From positions 1-41,506 of the forward strand of contig CAMEGQ010000014.1 of NCBI GenBank assembly GCA_945916235.1: DNA of 41,506 bases, given 5' to 3'. The notes below the pieces were generated by a model. The model was not told where the DNA came from. It worked only from the letters and a program-made list of their open reading frames with translations, and searched no databases. The DNA is from an uncultured Porphyromonadaceae bacterium (GTDB taxonomy: Bacteria; Bacteroidota; Bacteroidia; Bacteroidales; Muribaculaceae). Positions 1-8,151 of the stretch are shown one piece after another (the stretch's first letter is position 1; each line of letters opens with the position of its first letter). Both the position numbers and the translations under genes were made by a program.

Positions 1-25
1 ATAAATCGTATAAATCGTATAAAAT
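1..25. repeat. Short direct repeat at left edge
   Basis: The 9-base unit ATAAATCGT occurs twice in tandem (1-9 and 10-18), followed by a partial third copy. It lies just beyond the stop of the dihydrolipoyl dehydrogenase gene. No hairpin with a U-tract is visible, so this is not clearly a terminator; the window edge prevents further interpretation. Confidence 0.5.
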
Positions 26-52
26 TGTAAGCCGGATGAATCCTTAGGTGGA

Positions 53-1432
53 TTATCGGGCGGCGGCGAGGGCGGCGGTAATCAGTTCGGGCAGGGTGGG
101 ATGAGCGTGGATGGTGTGGAGCAGGTCGGAGGCTGTCAGGCCGTTGCTCATGGCCACGGCTACCTCCGATATGAGGTCGGAGGCGTGAGTGCCGAAGATG
201 TGGCAGCCTAAAATCCGGTCGGTGTCGCGCTCAGTGATTATTTTGACCATTCCGTCGGCCTCGGCCATGGCGCAGGCTTTGCCGTTGGCACGATAGAACG
301 CTTTGCCAACTTTGACCGCCGGATTTTGCTCCTCGGCCTGAGCCTGAGTGAGCCCTACCATGGCGCATTCAGGCATCGTAAACACTGCAGAGGGCACTAC
401 GCTAAGGTCGACATTCTCACCCATCACAAGCCTTGCCTGTGCCGATGCGGCATGGGCCAGCTGGCAAAGGCCGTTGCAGTCGCCTATGGCGCGTATTCCT
501 TCTACTGACGTTCGCATCAGCGGGTCGACCACGATTCCGCGACGGCCTGTCTCTATCCCCACCTCCGGCACTCCTTCGGGTATCACGGGGCGTCGCCCTA
601 CGGCCATGAGCACTACCTCGGCTTCGGCGGTGCGCTCACGGTTTTTCTCCGTGAAATGCACGCGCTTGATTTCGCCTTCCACGGCTTCCACGCTGTCGAC
701 CCGGGAGCTGACATGGAAATCTACGCCGCGGTGCTTCATAGTGGTTCGCAGGCGTTTGGCCACCTCGGCATCCAGAGCCGGAAGGATCTCGGGGCAGAAT
801 TCCACCACAGTCACCTCCACGCCAAGCCTATGGAAAATCGAGGCGAACTCCATCCCTATCACCCCTCCGCCGATCACTATTACCGACTGCGGAAGTGCTT
901 GCAGGTCAAGCAGTTCATTGCTCGTGACGGTCAGCTCCGCTCCGGGGATGGGGAGGATAGTAGGCTCTGAGCCCGTGGCTATCAGGATGTTGGCTGAGTT
1001 GAATCGCAGGAGCGCCCCTTCGGGTGCCGTCACCTCTACCGCGTGTAGCCGACGGCCTGATTCGTCGATACCTTCAGCCTTCACCAGTCGGGCTTCGCCG
1101 CTGACCACCGTGCAACCGCTGATCACAGCGGCCACCTGCTCGCGCAGCCCGGCAACAACGGCGTTTTTGCGCGCGGTCATGGCGGCGGCATCGACGGCAA
1201 TGGTGTCAGCGCTCAGATTTACCCCCGCTTCGGAGGCACCGGCCACCATCGAGGCCACTTCGGCCGTATGGCAGAAGCATTTGGTGGGGATGCAGCCTCG
1301 GTTCAGGCATGTGCCTCCCAGCATGTCGCGCTCAATGAGCACTACGCTTTCGCCCCGGGCTGAGGCTATGGCGGCAGCCTCGTAGCCGCCCGGCCCGGCG
1401 CCGATTATAATCCAGTCGTATTTCTCTGACAT
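53..1432 (-). CDS. lpdA: Dihydrolipoyl dehydrogenase (E3 / glycine cleavage L protein)
   Basis: Flavoprotein that reoxidises dihydrolipoyl groups with NAD+, here most likely serving GcvH of the glycine cleavage system in the cytoplasm. The 459-residue product has the N-terminal FAD-binding motif IIGAGPGGYEAA (about residues 9-20), the redox-active disulfide in GGTCLNRGCIPTKC (Cys42, Cys47), a second dinucleotide-binding motif IGGGVIGMEFA near residue 190, and the C-terminal HAHPTLPE motif containing the active-site His-Glu pair. Length is normal for the family. The ATG at 1432 is preferred to an in-frame GTG nine bases upstream because it puts the first beta strand at the usual distance. It is the last gene of the gcv operon, 14 bases after gcvPB. 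That context favours glycine cleavage over a 2-oxoacid dehydrogenase, although one E3 may serve several complexes. Confidence 0.95.
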   Translation of the reverse strand: MSEKYDWIIIGAGPGGYEAAAIASARGESVVLIERDMLGGTCLNRGCIPTKCFCHTAEVASMVAGASEAGVNLSADTIAVDAAAMTARKNAVVAGLREQVAAVISGCTVVSGEARLVKAEGIDESGRRLHAVEVTAPEGALLRFNSANILIATGSEPTILPIPGAELTVTSNELLDLQALPQSVIVIGGGVIGMEFASIFHRLGVEVTVVEFCPEILPALDAEVAKRLRTTMKHRGVDFHVSSRVDSVEAVEGEIKRVHFTEKNRERTAEAEVVLMAVGRRPVIPEGVPEVGIETGRRGIVVDPLMRTSVEGIRAIGDCNGLCQLAHAASAQARLVMGENVDLSVVPSAVFTMPECAMVGLTQAQAEEQNPAVKVGKAFYRANGKACAMAEADGMVKIITERDTDRILGCHIFGTHASDLISEVAVAMSNGLTASDLLHTIHAHPTLPELITAALAAAR

Positions 1433-1446
1433 ACAGCTCACGGTGT

Positions 1447-2931
1447 TCAGTCTTTTATGTATGTAGTCTTCGGGTTAAGCGCTGCTTCGGTGTCGTCGGG
1501 ATGCGAGATGGGAGTCTCATGAGGCGCCGATATCACAGCCTCGGGATTCTCGCGGGCCTCGCGGGCGATGGCATGCATCACCTCGATGAAGCGGTCGAGC
1601 GTTTCGGGGCTTTCGGTTTCGGTCGGCTCAATCATCAGCGACTCGTGGAAGAGCAGCGGGAAATAGATGGTCGGCGCATGGAATCCGTAGTCAAGCAGAC
1701 GCTTGGCAACATTCAGCGTGGTCACTCCGGTGGATTTGTCCTTCAGGCCGTCGAATACGAACTCATGTTTGCATACCGTCTCAATCGGGAGCAGATAGTC
1801 GTCTTTCAGCTGCTCCTTGATGTAGTTGGCGTTGAGAGTGGCCAGCGGGCCGGCCTCCATGAGCCCTTCGCTTCCGAGAGAAAGGATATAGGCCAAGGCT
1901 CGGGCCTGAACGGCGAAGTTGCCGAGCCATGCCGACACCTGCCCCAGAGCTTTCCCGTCGCCGGTGAGCCGGAAAGTCACCTTCCCGTCCGCCGCTGTAT
2001 GGCGGATCACGCGCGGATTGGGGAGGAATTGCTCCAGGCCTTTGCGCACACCGACGGGGCCGGAGCCGGGTCCGCCGCCGCCGTGGGGAGTCGAGAAGGT
2101 CTTGTGCAGGTTGATGTGCATCACGTCGAAACCCATGTCGCCCGGACGGGCCACGCCCAGCATCGGGTTGAGGTTGGCGCCGTCGTAATACATCAGCGCT
2201 CCGGCTTGGTGCACCAGGCGGGCGATTTCGGGGATATTTTTCTCGAACAGACCCAGAGTGTTGGGGTTGGTCATCATCATGGCGGCCACTGTATCGTCGA
2301 GCAGCGGACGCAGATCGTCGACATCCACCGTGCCGTCGGGGCGGCTTTTCACCTCTACCACCTCCAGACCGGCCACTGCGGCCGATGCCGGATTGGTGCC
2401 GTGGGCCGAGTCGGGCACAATCACCTTGCAGCGCTTCGTGTCGCCGCGCGACTCATGGTATGCGCGGATGGTCATCAGGCCCGTCAGCTCGCCGTGAGCG
2501 CCGGCAAACGGGTTGAGGGTGAACTCGCTCATCCCCCCGATTTCGCTCAGCGCATTCTGGAGGTTCCAGTACATCTCAAGGTTGCCCTGAGCAGCCTGAC
2601 CTACAGCGGGATGCATCGAGGCGAAGCCGGGGTGCGACGCCATCTCCTCGTTGATCTTGGGGTTGTATTTCATCGTGCACGACCCCAGCGGGTAGAATCC
2701 GGTGTCGACGCCGAAATTGTTGGTCGACATGTTGTTGTAGTGGCGCACTACGGTAAGCTCGTCAGCCTCAGGCAGATCGGGCTTTTCGGAGCGGAGCAGA
2801 GAGGCGCCTAAGGCGGCAGCCTTGTCAGTGCCGTGAGCAGTGTCGCCTAAGCCGTTGTCAGGCAGGGAATAACCCTTGCGGCCCGGATGCGACAGCTCGA
2901 ATATCAGTTTGTCGTAAAGTTTCTTATTCAT
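1447..2931 (-). CDS. gcvPB: Glycine dehydrogenase (decarboxylating) subunit 2
   Basis: PLP-binding half of the split P protein. With subunit 1 it decarboxylates glycine and passes the aminomethyl group to lipoyl-GcvH. The 494-residue sequence carries the PLP-lysine motif HINLHKTFSTPHGGGGPG (Lys277) and the glycine-rich segment after it that is conserved in all P proteins. Many bacteria carry P as one chain of about 950 residues; here the two halves are separate adjacent genes, this one starting 21 bases after the stop of gcvPA. The N-terminal part (SCTMKYNPKINEE region) is also typical. It is slightly longer than some homologues because of a C-terminal tail after the conserved core. The assignment is firm from motif, length and operon position. 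Confidence 0.96.
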   Translation of the reverse strand: MNKKLYDKLIFELSHPGRKGYSLPDNGLGDTAHGTDKAAALGASLLRSEKPDLPEADELTVVRHYNNMSTNNFGVDTGFYPLGSCTMKYNPKINEEMASHPGFASMHPAVGQAAQGNLEMYWNLQNALSEIGGMSEFTLNPFAGAHGELTGLMTIRAYHESRGDTKRCKVIVPDSAHGTNPASAAVAGLEVVEVKSRPDGTVDVDDLRPLLDDTVAAMMMTNPNTLGLFEKNIPEIARLVHQAGALMYYDGANLNPMLGVARPGDMGFDVMHINLHKTFSTPHGGGGPGSGPVGVRKGLEQFLPNPRVIRHTAADGKVTFRLTGDGKALGQVSAWLGNFAVQARALAYILSLGSEGLMEAGPLATLNANYIKEQLKDDYLLPIETVCKHEFVFDGLKDKSTGVTTLNVAKRLLDYGFHAPTIYFPLLFHESLMIEPTETESPETLDRFIEVMHAIAREARENPEAVISAPHETPISHPDDTEAALNPKTTYIKD

Positions 2932-2952
2932 CTCTTGTTCAGGCTTATAGGG

Positions 2953-4320
2953 TTATTGTCTGGCGGCTTTGTGCTCTTTCGCTATGTTGAGGTACCGGCC
3001 GTAGGCCTTGGCAAGGCGGTCGGCATCATCCTTGGTCTGCATCTCCGTGGCGGCCATCAGCAGGCAGTCGCCATCCACGGCCACACCGGCGAGGATCTTT
3101 TCCTCGCGCAGGGCATAGTCGATAAACTCCTGAGCGTCAACGTCAAGCTTGAGCAGAAATTCGTTGAGGAAAGGCTTGCCGGCATATTTCAGGCAGCAAC
3201 CTCCTTCGGCGGTCATCCTGTCGAGCAGGTAGAGAGCCATCTGGTGGCCCCGGTAGGCGATTTCGCGCAGGCCGTTGGCGCCGTGGAGCGCAACGTATGC
3301 GGCCACGCAGAGCGTCATCAGCCCCTGATTCGAGCAGATGTTCGATGTAGCTTTTTCGCGGCGTATATGCTGCTCGCGGGCCTGAAGAGTCAGCACGAAG
3401 CACCGGCGCCCCTCGGCGTCGGTGGTCTGGCCCACGATGCGTCCGGGCATCTTGCGCATCAGCGCTTTGGTGGCGCAGAGATAGCCCAGGTACGGGCCGC
3501 CGTAGCTCATGGGGAGGCCCAGACTCTGGGCGTCGCCGCAGGCTATATCGGCGCCCCACTCGCCGGGAGTGCGCAGCGTGGCAAGGTCGGCGGCCACGCA
3601 GTTGAGAATCAGAAGCGCCTTACGCGCGTGAACCATATCGGCCACACCTGAGAAATCTTCCACGATGCCGTAATAGTTTGGCTCGGCGAGGATTACTCCG
3701 GCCACATCGGCGTGAGCCTGCAGCATCTGCTCCAGGGCGCTAAGGTCGGTGACGCCATCCTTCTGCGGGATGGTCTCCAGAGGTACGCCGTGATAATGGG
3801 CGTAGGTATCTACCACGGCGCGCACACGCGGATTGAGCGTGGCCGACACCAGGATGCGGCGGCGTTTCTTTCCCGCAGCTATGGCCATAAGCATGGCCTC
3901 GGCTGTGGCTGTTGTGCCGTCGTACATCGAGGCGTTGGACACGTCAAGTCCGGTCAGACGCGACATAATAGTCTGGTATTCAAAGATGTATTGCAGCGTC
4001 CCTTGTGAGATTTCGGGCTGGTAGGGGGTGTAGGCCGTCAGGAATTCCGACCGTCCGGCCAGCGAGCTGACCGTGGCCGGAACGGCGTGGTCGTAGACTC
4101 CCGCTCCGGCAAAGCAAGCCTCCACGGGGGCGTTTTTGGACGCCAGAGCGTTGAAATAGCGGCGGATTTCAGTCTCGCTTTTCCCTTTGCCGAGGGCGTA
4201 GGGTGCTTTCATGCGCAGCTCTTCGGGCACATCGGCGTAGAGGTCGGCGAGCGATTCCACGCCGCATGTGGCGAGCATGCGGCGGATGTCCTGCGCGGTG
4301 TGTGGAAAATATTTGTGCAT
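2953..4320 (-). CDS. gcvPA: Glycine dehydrogenase (decarboxylating) subunit 1
   Basis: N-terminal half of the split glycine decarboxylase P protein, 455 residues. It forms a heterotetramer with GcvPB in families where this is known; it has the PLP-fold architecture but not the PLP lysine. Recognisable segments are the N-terminal FPHT...DIRRMLA region, FLTAYTPYQPEISQGTLQ, and the SYGGPYLGYL motif. The start ATG at 4320 gives the expected N-terminus (MHKYFPHTAQDIRRML). It lies 54 bases after gcvH and 21 bases before gcvPB, consistent with one transcript. A short CCCG-TT-CGGG stem sits just after the gcvH stop, but it has no U-tract and is not called a terminator. Confidence 0.96.
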   Translation of the reverse strand: MHKYFPHTAQDIRRMLATCGVESLADLYADVPEELRMKAPYALGKGKSETEIRRYFNALASKNAPVEACFAGAGVYDHAVPATVSSLAGRSEFLTAYTPYQPEISQGTLQYIFEYQTIMSRLTGLDVSNASMYDGTTATAEAMLMAIAAGKKRRRILVSATLNPRVRAVVDTYAHYHGVPLETIPQKDGVTDLSALEQMLQAHADVAGVILAEPNYYGIVEDFSGVADMVHARKALLILNCVAADLATLRTPGEWGADIACGDAQSLGLPMSYGGPYLGYLCATKALMRKMPGRIVGQTTDAEGRRCFVLTLQAREQHIRREKATSNICSNQGLMTLCVAAYVALHGANGLREIAYRGHQMALYLLDRMTAEGGCCLKYAGKPFLNEFLLKLDVDAQEFIDYALREEKILAGVAVDGDCLLMAATEMQTKDDADRLAKAYGRYLNIAKEHKAARQ

Positions 4321-4374
4321 CTTCCGATGGGGTTTTAGAGATTTTCAATCGTGGGGCAGGGGTGCCCGAACGGG

Positions 4375-4737
4375 TTATTTCCTGATATATTCGGCATACT
4401 GAGCCTCGTCCATAAGGCTGTCGAGCTCGGCGGGATCGGCGATTTTCACCTTCACAATCCAGTTGGCCATGGCGTCGGCATTGACCAGACGCGGATTCTC
4501 TTCCAGCGCCTCGTTGATTTCAACTACTTCGCCGCTGACGGGGGCGATGAGGTCGGAGGCGGCCTTCACGCTCTCGATGGCGCCGAAATCTTCGCCGGCT
4601 TCCAGCTCGTCGCCAACTTCGGGCATGTCTACATAGACCACATTGCCGAGTTCCTTCTGGGCGTAGTCAGATACGCCGATGTAGCCGTATTCACCTTCTA
4701 CTTTCACATATTCGTGAGTCTTGCTATATTTAATCAT
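4375..4737 (-). CDS. gcvH: Glycine cleavage system H protein
   Basis: Small lipoyl carrier protein (120 residues) that shuttles the aminomethyl and reduced lipoyl group between the P, T and L proteins. The lipoylated lysine is Lys58 in the motif AIESVKAASD, and the N-terminal HEYVKVEGEYGYIGVSDYAQ segment is characteristic. Length is typical (120-130 residues). It lies between gcvT and gcvPA; the 65-base gap after gcvT is GC-rich and then A-rich on the transcript. The lplA gene heading the operon probably supplies the lipoyl group. Confidence 0.97.
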   Translation of the reverse strand: MIKYSKTHEYVKVEGEYGYIGVSDYAQKELGNVVYVDMPEVGDELEAGEDFGAIESVKAASDLIAPVSGEVVEINEALEENPRLVNADAMANWIVKVKIADPAELDSLMDEAQYAEYIRK

Positions 4738-4802
4738 AACTTTCAGATATTTAGATGTTTGATTCTTGTTTTTTGCCGGGCGCCGCTGCGGGTGCCGGGA
4801 GG

Positions 4803-5924
4803 TTATTTTTTATATGATTTTTTGTAAAATTTCTTTGCCACGACCCTGCAGGGGAAGGTTTTTTTGCGGATTTTCACCTTCAGCTCGGTGTCTTTGGCGG
4901 CGCAGGAGGCGTCGACCAGAGCCATGGCCACGCTCTTGTCGGTGGAGATGGCGTGATAGCCGGTGGTGACATGACCGACGACATTATCCTCTGCGTCAAG
5001 CACTTCGTAGCCGTGACGCGGGATGGCGCGGTCGGTCAGTTCGAGGCCTACCAGTTTGCGGGCGGGGCCTTCGGCCTTCTGTCGGGCTATGGCGTCAGAC
5101 CCCATGAAGGGAGCCTTTTCGAGACGGACAAACATGCTCAGACCGGCTTCCACCGGGGTGATGTCGTCGGCCAGTTCGTCGCCGTAGAGCGGCAGACCCA
5201 CCTCGAAGCGCAGGGTGTCGCGGCAGCCCAGTCCGCAGGGCTGCACTCCGGCAACCATCAGCTTGTCCCACAGGGCGATGATAGTATCATCGTCGGCATA
5301 CACCTCGAAGCCGTCTTCGCCGGTGTACCCCGTGCGGCTGATAAGTGCCTGCCTGCCATTGATTTCCACTTCGCGGAAGGTATAGAAGGACAGATCTTTG
5401 CAGCGGATGTCGAGCGTCTGCTCGCAGATGCGCTCGGCATCGGGGCCCTGAATGGCCAGCTCGCTTACCACCTCGCTTACCAGCTCGAGATCAACGCGAT
5501 AGGGGAGTCCTGCTTCGCCGTGGAGGTCCATCATACGGTCCTCGACCCAGGCTTCATCTTTGTCGATGTTTGAGGCGTTGACTACCAGCAGATAGCGCTC
5601 GGGATTGAATTTGTAGACAAGCAGATCGTCGACCACACCGCCATTCCCGTTGAGCATCATCCCGTAGAGGCACTGGCCGTTGGCAGCCGGGGCTACATCG
5701 TTGGTAAAGATGTAGTTGACGAACGCTGTGGCGTCTTCGCCGGTGACCAGAATCTCGCCCATGTGCGACACGTCGAACACGCCGCAGCGCTCGCGCACGG
5801 CGCGGTGTTCTTCTTCGATTCCGGCATACTGGATGGGCATGTCGAAGCCGCCGAAGGGGCTCATAAGTGCTCCCAAGGCCGTGTGGCGCCCGTGGAGGCA
5901 GGTCTGTTTGATATTCTCTTCCAT
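4803..5924 (-). CDS. gcvT: Aminomethyltransferase (glycine cleavage T protein)
   Basis: Tetrahydrofolate-dependent enzyme that releases ammonia from the aminomethyl-lipoyl H protein and makes 5,10-methylene-THF. At 373 residues it has family length. Visible signatures are the N-terminal [12 protein letters not shown] and [10 protein letters not shown] segments, the [14 protein letters not shown] folate-site region, and the C-terminal barrel ending in a lysine-rich tail. The start ATG at 5924 is 29 bases after the lplA stop, so the two genes are presumably co-transcribed. The gene order lplA-gcvT-gcvH-gcvPA-gcvPB-lpd places all components in one operon. Confidence 0.97.
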   Translation of the reverse strand: MEENIKQTCLHGRHTALGALMSPFGGFDMPIQYAGIEEEHRAVRERCGVFDVSHMGEILVTGEDATAFVNYIFTNDVAPAANGQCLYGMMLNGNGGVVDDLLVYKFNPERYLLVVNASNIDKDEAWVEDRMMDLHGEAGLPYRVDLELVSEVVSELAIQGPDAERICEQTLDIRCKDLSFYTFREVEINGRQALISRTGYTGEDGFEVYADDDTIIALWDKLMVAGVQPCGLGCRDTLRFEVGLPLYGDELADDITPVEAGLSMFVRLEKAPFMGSDAIARQKAEGPARKLVGLELTDRAIPRHGYEVLDAEDNVVGHVTTGYHAISTDKSVAMALVDASCAAKDTELKVKIRKKTFPCRVVAKKFYKKSYKK

Positions 5925-5953
5925 ATCGTGTTTTGTTTGGTTGGTCGTTGATA

Positions 5954-6988
5954 TTATGTAGTTGCCGCCTGGCGGGCGATAAGGCTGATGAACCGGTCGG
6001 TGGTAAGGTTGGCGATATATCGCGATGTGTCGACTCCTTCAAGGGCTTTGCTGATCGCTTCGGCGGTGTGCTCTACGCCGATAAGCGGGTCGGTCAGCGG
6101 CCTGAGCGCCGGCGCAAGCGTGAAAAAGTCGCCCGACAGCTCTATGGCGGTTATCTTATTGTCTTTTAGGGAAATATCCGCGCCGATTGTGCCCACCCCT
6201 TCGAGGCGCTGATGGCCGGAGCGCTGGCGGCGGCCATAGGTCCATTCATCGCGGTAGTATTCAGCCTCCATCTGCCGAATCGTCTGAATATCAGAGGGAG
6301 AGAGGTCGAACTTTGAGTCTGTGATGGCTTCGATAGCCTTGCGCCGGAAGTCTTCGAGGCTGATGTGGAGATGCTCTCGGACGGTGGTGATGCGGCTGCG
6401 CACCGATTTCACCCCTTTGGCGTTGAGTTTGGCGGCTGAAGGGGTCAGGATACGCGTCATGGTCTCCGGATCGGCGTCGTATAGCATAGTGCCGTGGACT
6501 ATGGCGCGCTGACGGCCGTCGGGGAGCCTCAGGAAGTAAAAGGCGTATCCGCTGACCTTGCGGCCGGCGATGAGGATGTCGTTGCGGCCGTTGGCCGAGG
6601 CGTCAGCTATGCCGAGGCAGCTGAGCATCGCCGCCACGCGGCCTGTAAACGCTGAAAAGGTGGTGACCACATCGTCGCAATCGGTGATGTAGCTGAACAT
6701 CAGATTGTTGCCGTCGGCATATACGCATCCGCCGCCGCTCTTGCGGCGATAAAACTCTATGCCGTGGCTGCGGCAGTAGTCAATATCAAGTTCGGCTGTG
6801 GGATCCTGATTGCGCCCGAAGATTACCGTTGGCTTCACGCTCCACATCATGAAGTAGTCGCCCCGGCATTTGCGCGCAAGCCATTCTTCTGCAGCAAGAT
6901 AGAACGGCAGCCGCTCTCCTTGCATCGCGGCTGACGGCCTGAACTTTCCGTCAGGCATCGCTACGGGCATCCTTACTGCGTTGATCAT
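5954..6988 (-). CDS. lplA: Lipoate--protein ligase family protein
   Basis: Attaches lipoate to carrier lysines such as Lys58 of GcvH. The 344-residue protein has the diagnostic [15 protein letters not shown] motif (residues 81-95), the upstream IFGRNQDP segment that lines the lipoate pocket, and the KVSGYAFYF region with the conserved lysine. A C-terminal accessory domain (about residues 250-340) is also present, as in LplA-type ligases rather than LipB octanoyltransferases. It is the first gene of the glycine cleavage operon, directly behind a good promoter with a leader of only about a dozen bases. The position suggests that lipoylation is made in step with its main substrate. Octanoyl transfer rather than free lipoate activation cannot be excluded from sequence alone. 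Confidence 0.92.
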   Translation of the reverse strand: MINAVRMPVAMPDGKFRPSAAMQGERLPFYLAAEEWLARKCRGDYFMMWSVKPTVIFGRNQDPTAELDIDYCRSHGIEFYRRKSGGGCVYADGNNLMFSYITDCDDVVTTFSAFTGRVAAMLSCLGIADASANGRNDILIAGRKVSGYAFYFLRLPDGRQRAIVHGTMLYDADPETMTRILTPSAAKLNAKGVKSVRSRITTVREHLHISLEDFRRKAIEAITDSKFDLSPSDIQTIRQMEAEYYRDEWTYGRRQRSGHQRLEGVGTIGADISLKDNKITAIELSGDFFTLAPALRPLTDPLIGVEHTAEAISKALEGVDTSRYIANLTTDRFISLIARQAATT

Positions 6989-7007
6989 GGCATAGGGTTT
7001 GGATTTC

Positions 7008-7039
7008 CAAATTTAGCGATTCCCCGCGGCCATTCCAAA
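7008..7039 (-). promoter_or_regulatory. Bacteroidota-type promoter of the gcv operon
   Basis: On the minus strand a TTTG -33 element (7039-7036) is followed after 20 bases by TAAATTTG (7015-7008), matching the Bacteroidota consensus TTTG-N19/20-TAnnTTTG. Predicted transcription start is near 7001, leaving a leader of about 13 bases before the lplA ATG at 6988. No glycine riboswitch is visible. It is divergent from the ruvB promoter, with the two -33 elements about 20 bases apart. Confidence 0.8.
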
Positions 7040-7059
7040 TTTTTCTGCGTTTTCCTATA

Positions 7060-7090
7060 TTGCCTATTCCTATTTTTTTCTCTAATTTTG
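7060..7090 (+). promoter_or_regulatory. ruvB promoter, placed right against the start codon
   Basis: TTG at 7060-7062 is followed after 20 bases by TAATTTTG at 7083-7090. Only six bases (CATCAG) separate this -7 box from the ATG at 7097, so the expected transcription start falls at or within a base or two of the start codon. There is no room for a Shine-Dalgarno sequence. Confidence 0.7.
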
Positions 7091-7096
7091 CATCAG

Positions 7097-8116
7097 ATGG
7101 AACAAGACTTCGATATACACAATCAAGCCTCCGACGGCGACCGTGACTACGAGCGCGCTTTGCGCCCGGGCCGCTTCGAGGCTTTCTCAGGTCAGGAAAA
7201 GGTGGTGGAGAACCTGCGCATCTTCGTGCAGGCCGCCCGCATGCGCGGCGAACCCCTCGACCATCTGCTCCTTCACGGCCCTCCCGGACTGGGGAAAACC
7301 ACACTCTCGACTATTATCGCCAACGAGCTGGGCGTGGGCATCAAGATTACTTCGGGCCCGGTGCTCGACAAGCCGGGCGACCTGGCGGGTATTCTCACCT
7401 CGCTGGAGGAGAATGATGTGCTCTTCATCGATGAAATCCACCGCCTCAGCCACACCGTGGAGGAGTATCTCTACTCCGCCATGGAGGATTATCGCATTGA
7501 TATTATGATAGATAAGGGACCGGGAGCACGCTCGGTGCAACTCTCGCTGTCGCCCTTCACCCTCATCGGCGCCACCACGCGCTCAGGCCTGCTTACGCCA
7601 CCTCTGCGCGCACGTTTCGGCATCGACTGCCATCTGGAATATTACGACCATCCAACGCTCGAACGCATCATCCTGCGCTCCGCTTCGCTGTTAGGAGTGG
7701 AATGCAGCGCCGAGGCAGCCCACGAGATAGCGCTCCGTTCGCGCGGCACGCCGCGTATCGCCAATGCCCTGCTGCGCCGTGTGCGCGACTTCGCCCAGGT
7801 GAAAGGTTCGGGCCGGATTGACCCGGAGATAGCCCGCTACGCCCTTGAAGCGCTCAATATCGACCGCTACGGCCTCAACGACATCGACAATAAACTGCTG
7901 CGCACCATTATCACCAAATTTCGCGGCGGCCCCGTGGGCCTCTCCACCATCGCCACGGCCATGGGCGAGGATCCCGGCACCATCGAGGACGTCTATGAGC
8001 CGTTCCTCATCAAAGAAGGCTTCCTCAAGCGCACACCGCGCGGCCGCGAAGTGACCGAGCTGGCATGGTCGCACCTCAACATCGACCTCCCCACCCTCGG
8101 CGGCCTCTTCGCCTGA
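7097..8116 (+). CDS. ruvB: Holliday junction branch migration helicase RuvB
   Basis: AAA+ ATPase that drives Holliday junction branch migration with RuvA; acts on DNA in the cytoplasm. The 339-residue protein has Walker [10 protein letters not shown] (residues 61-69), Walker [10 protein letters not shown] (about 108-116), the [18 protein letters not shown] segment containing sensor 1 and the arginine finger, sensor 2 in [12 protein letters not shown], and the C-terminal winged helix ([15 protein letters not shown]). The ATG at 7097 matches the usual MEQDFDI-type N-terminus; a TTG nine bases upstream would add three residues but overlaps the promoter -7 box. It stands alone, divergent from the gcv operon and convergent with the B12 operon. 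Confidence 0.97.
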   Translation: MEQDFDIHNQASDGDRDYERALRPGRFEAFSGQEKVVENLRIFVQAARMRGEPLDHLLLHGPPGLGKTTLSTIIANELGVGIKITSGPVLDKPGDLAGILTSLEENDVLFIDEIHRLSHTVEEYLYSAMEDYRIDIMIDKGPGARSVQLSLSPFTLIGATTRSGLLTPPLRARFGIDCHLEYYDHPTLERIILRSASLLGVECSAEAAHEIALRSRGTPRIANALLRRVRDFAQVKGSGRIDPEIARYALEALNIDRYGLNDIDNKLLRTIITKFRGGPVGLSTIATAMGEDPGTIEDVYEPFLIKEGFLKRTPRGREVTELAWSHLNIDLPTLGGLFA

Positions 8117-8151
8117 CCCCAAGCTCCCAACCACTCTAAGCCTTTTCTGGA

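Noticed and set aside
348-1385. Plus-strand open frame of 345 codons opposite lpdA
   Set aside because: It is a low-complexity serine- and arginine-rich translation of the antisense strand of a clearly conserved gene. Such antisense frames are common in G+C-rich DNA.
1501-2811. Plus-strand open frame of 436 codons opposite gcvPB
   Set aside because: It covers the conserved PLP enzyme on the other strand, with no family motifs, signal or promoter of its own.
4738-4802. Possible regulatory RNA or terminator between gcvT and gcvH
   Set aside because: The G+C-rich stretch does not form a convincing long stem on the transcript strand, and the T-run lies on the wrong side.
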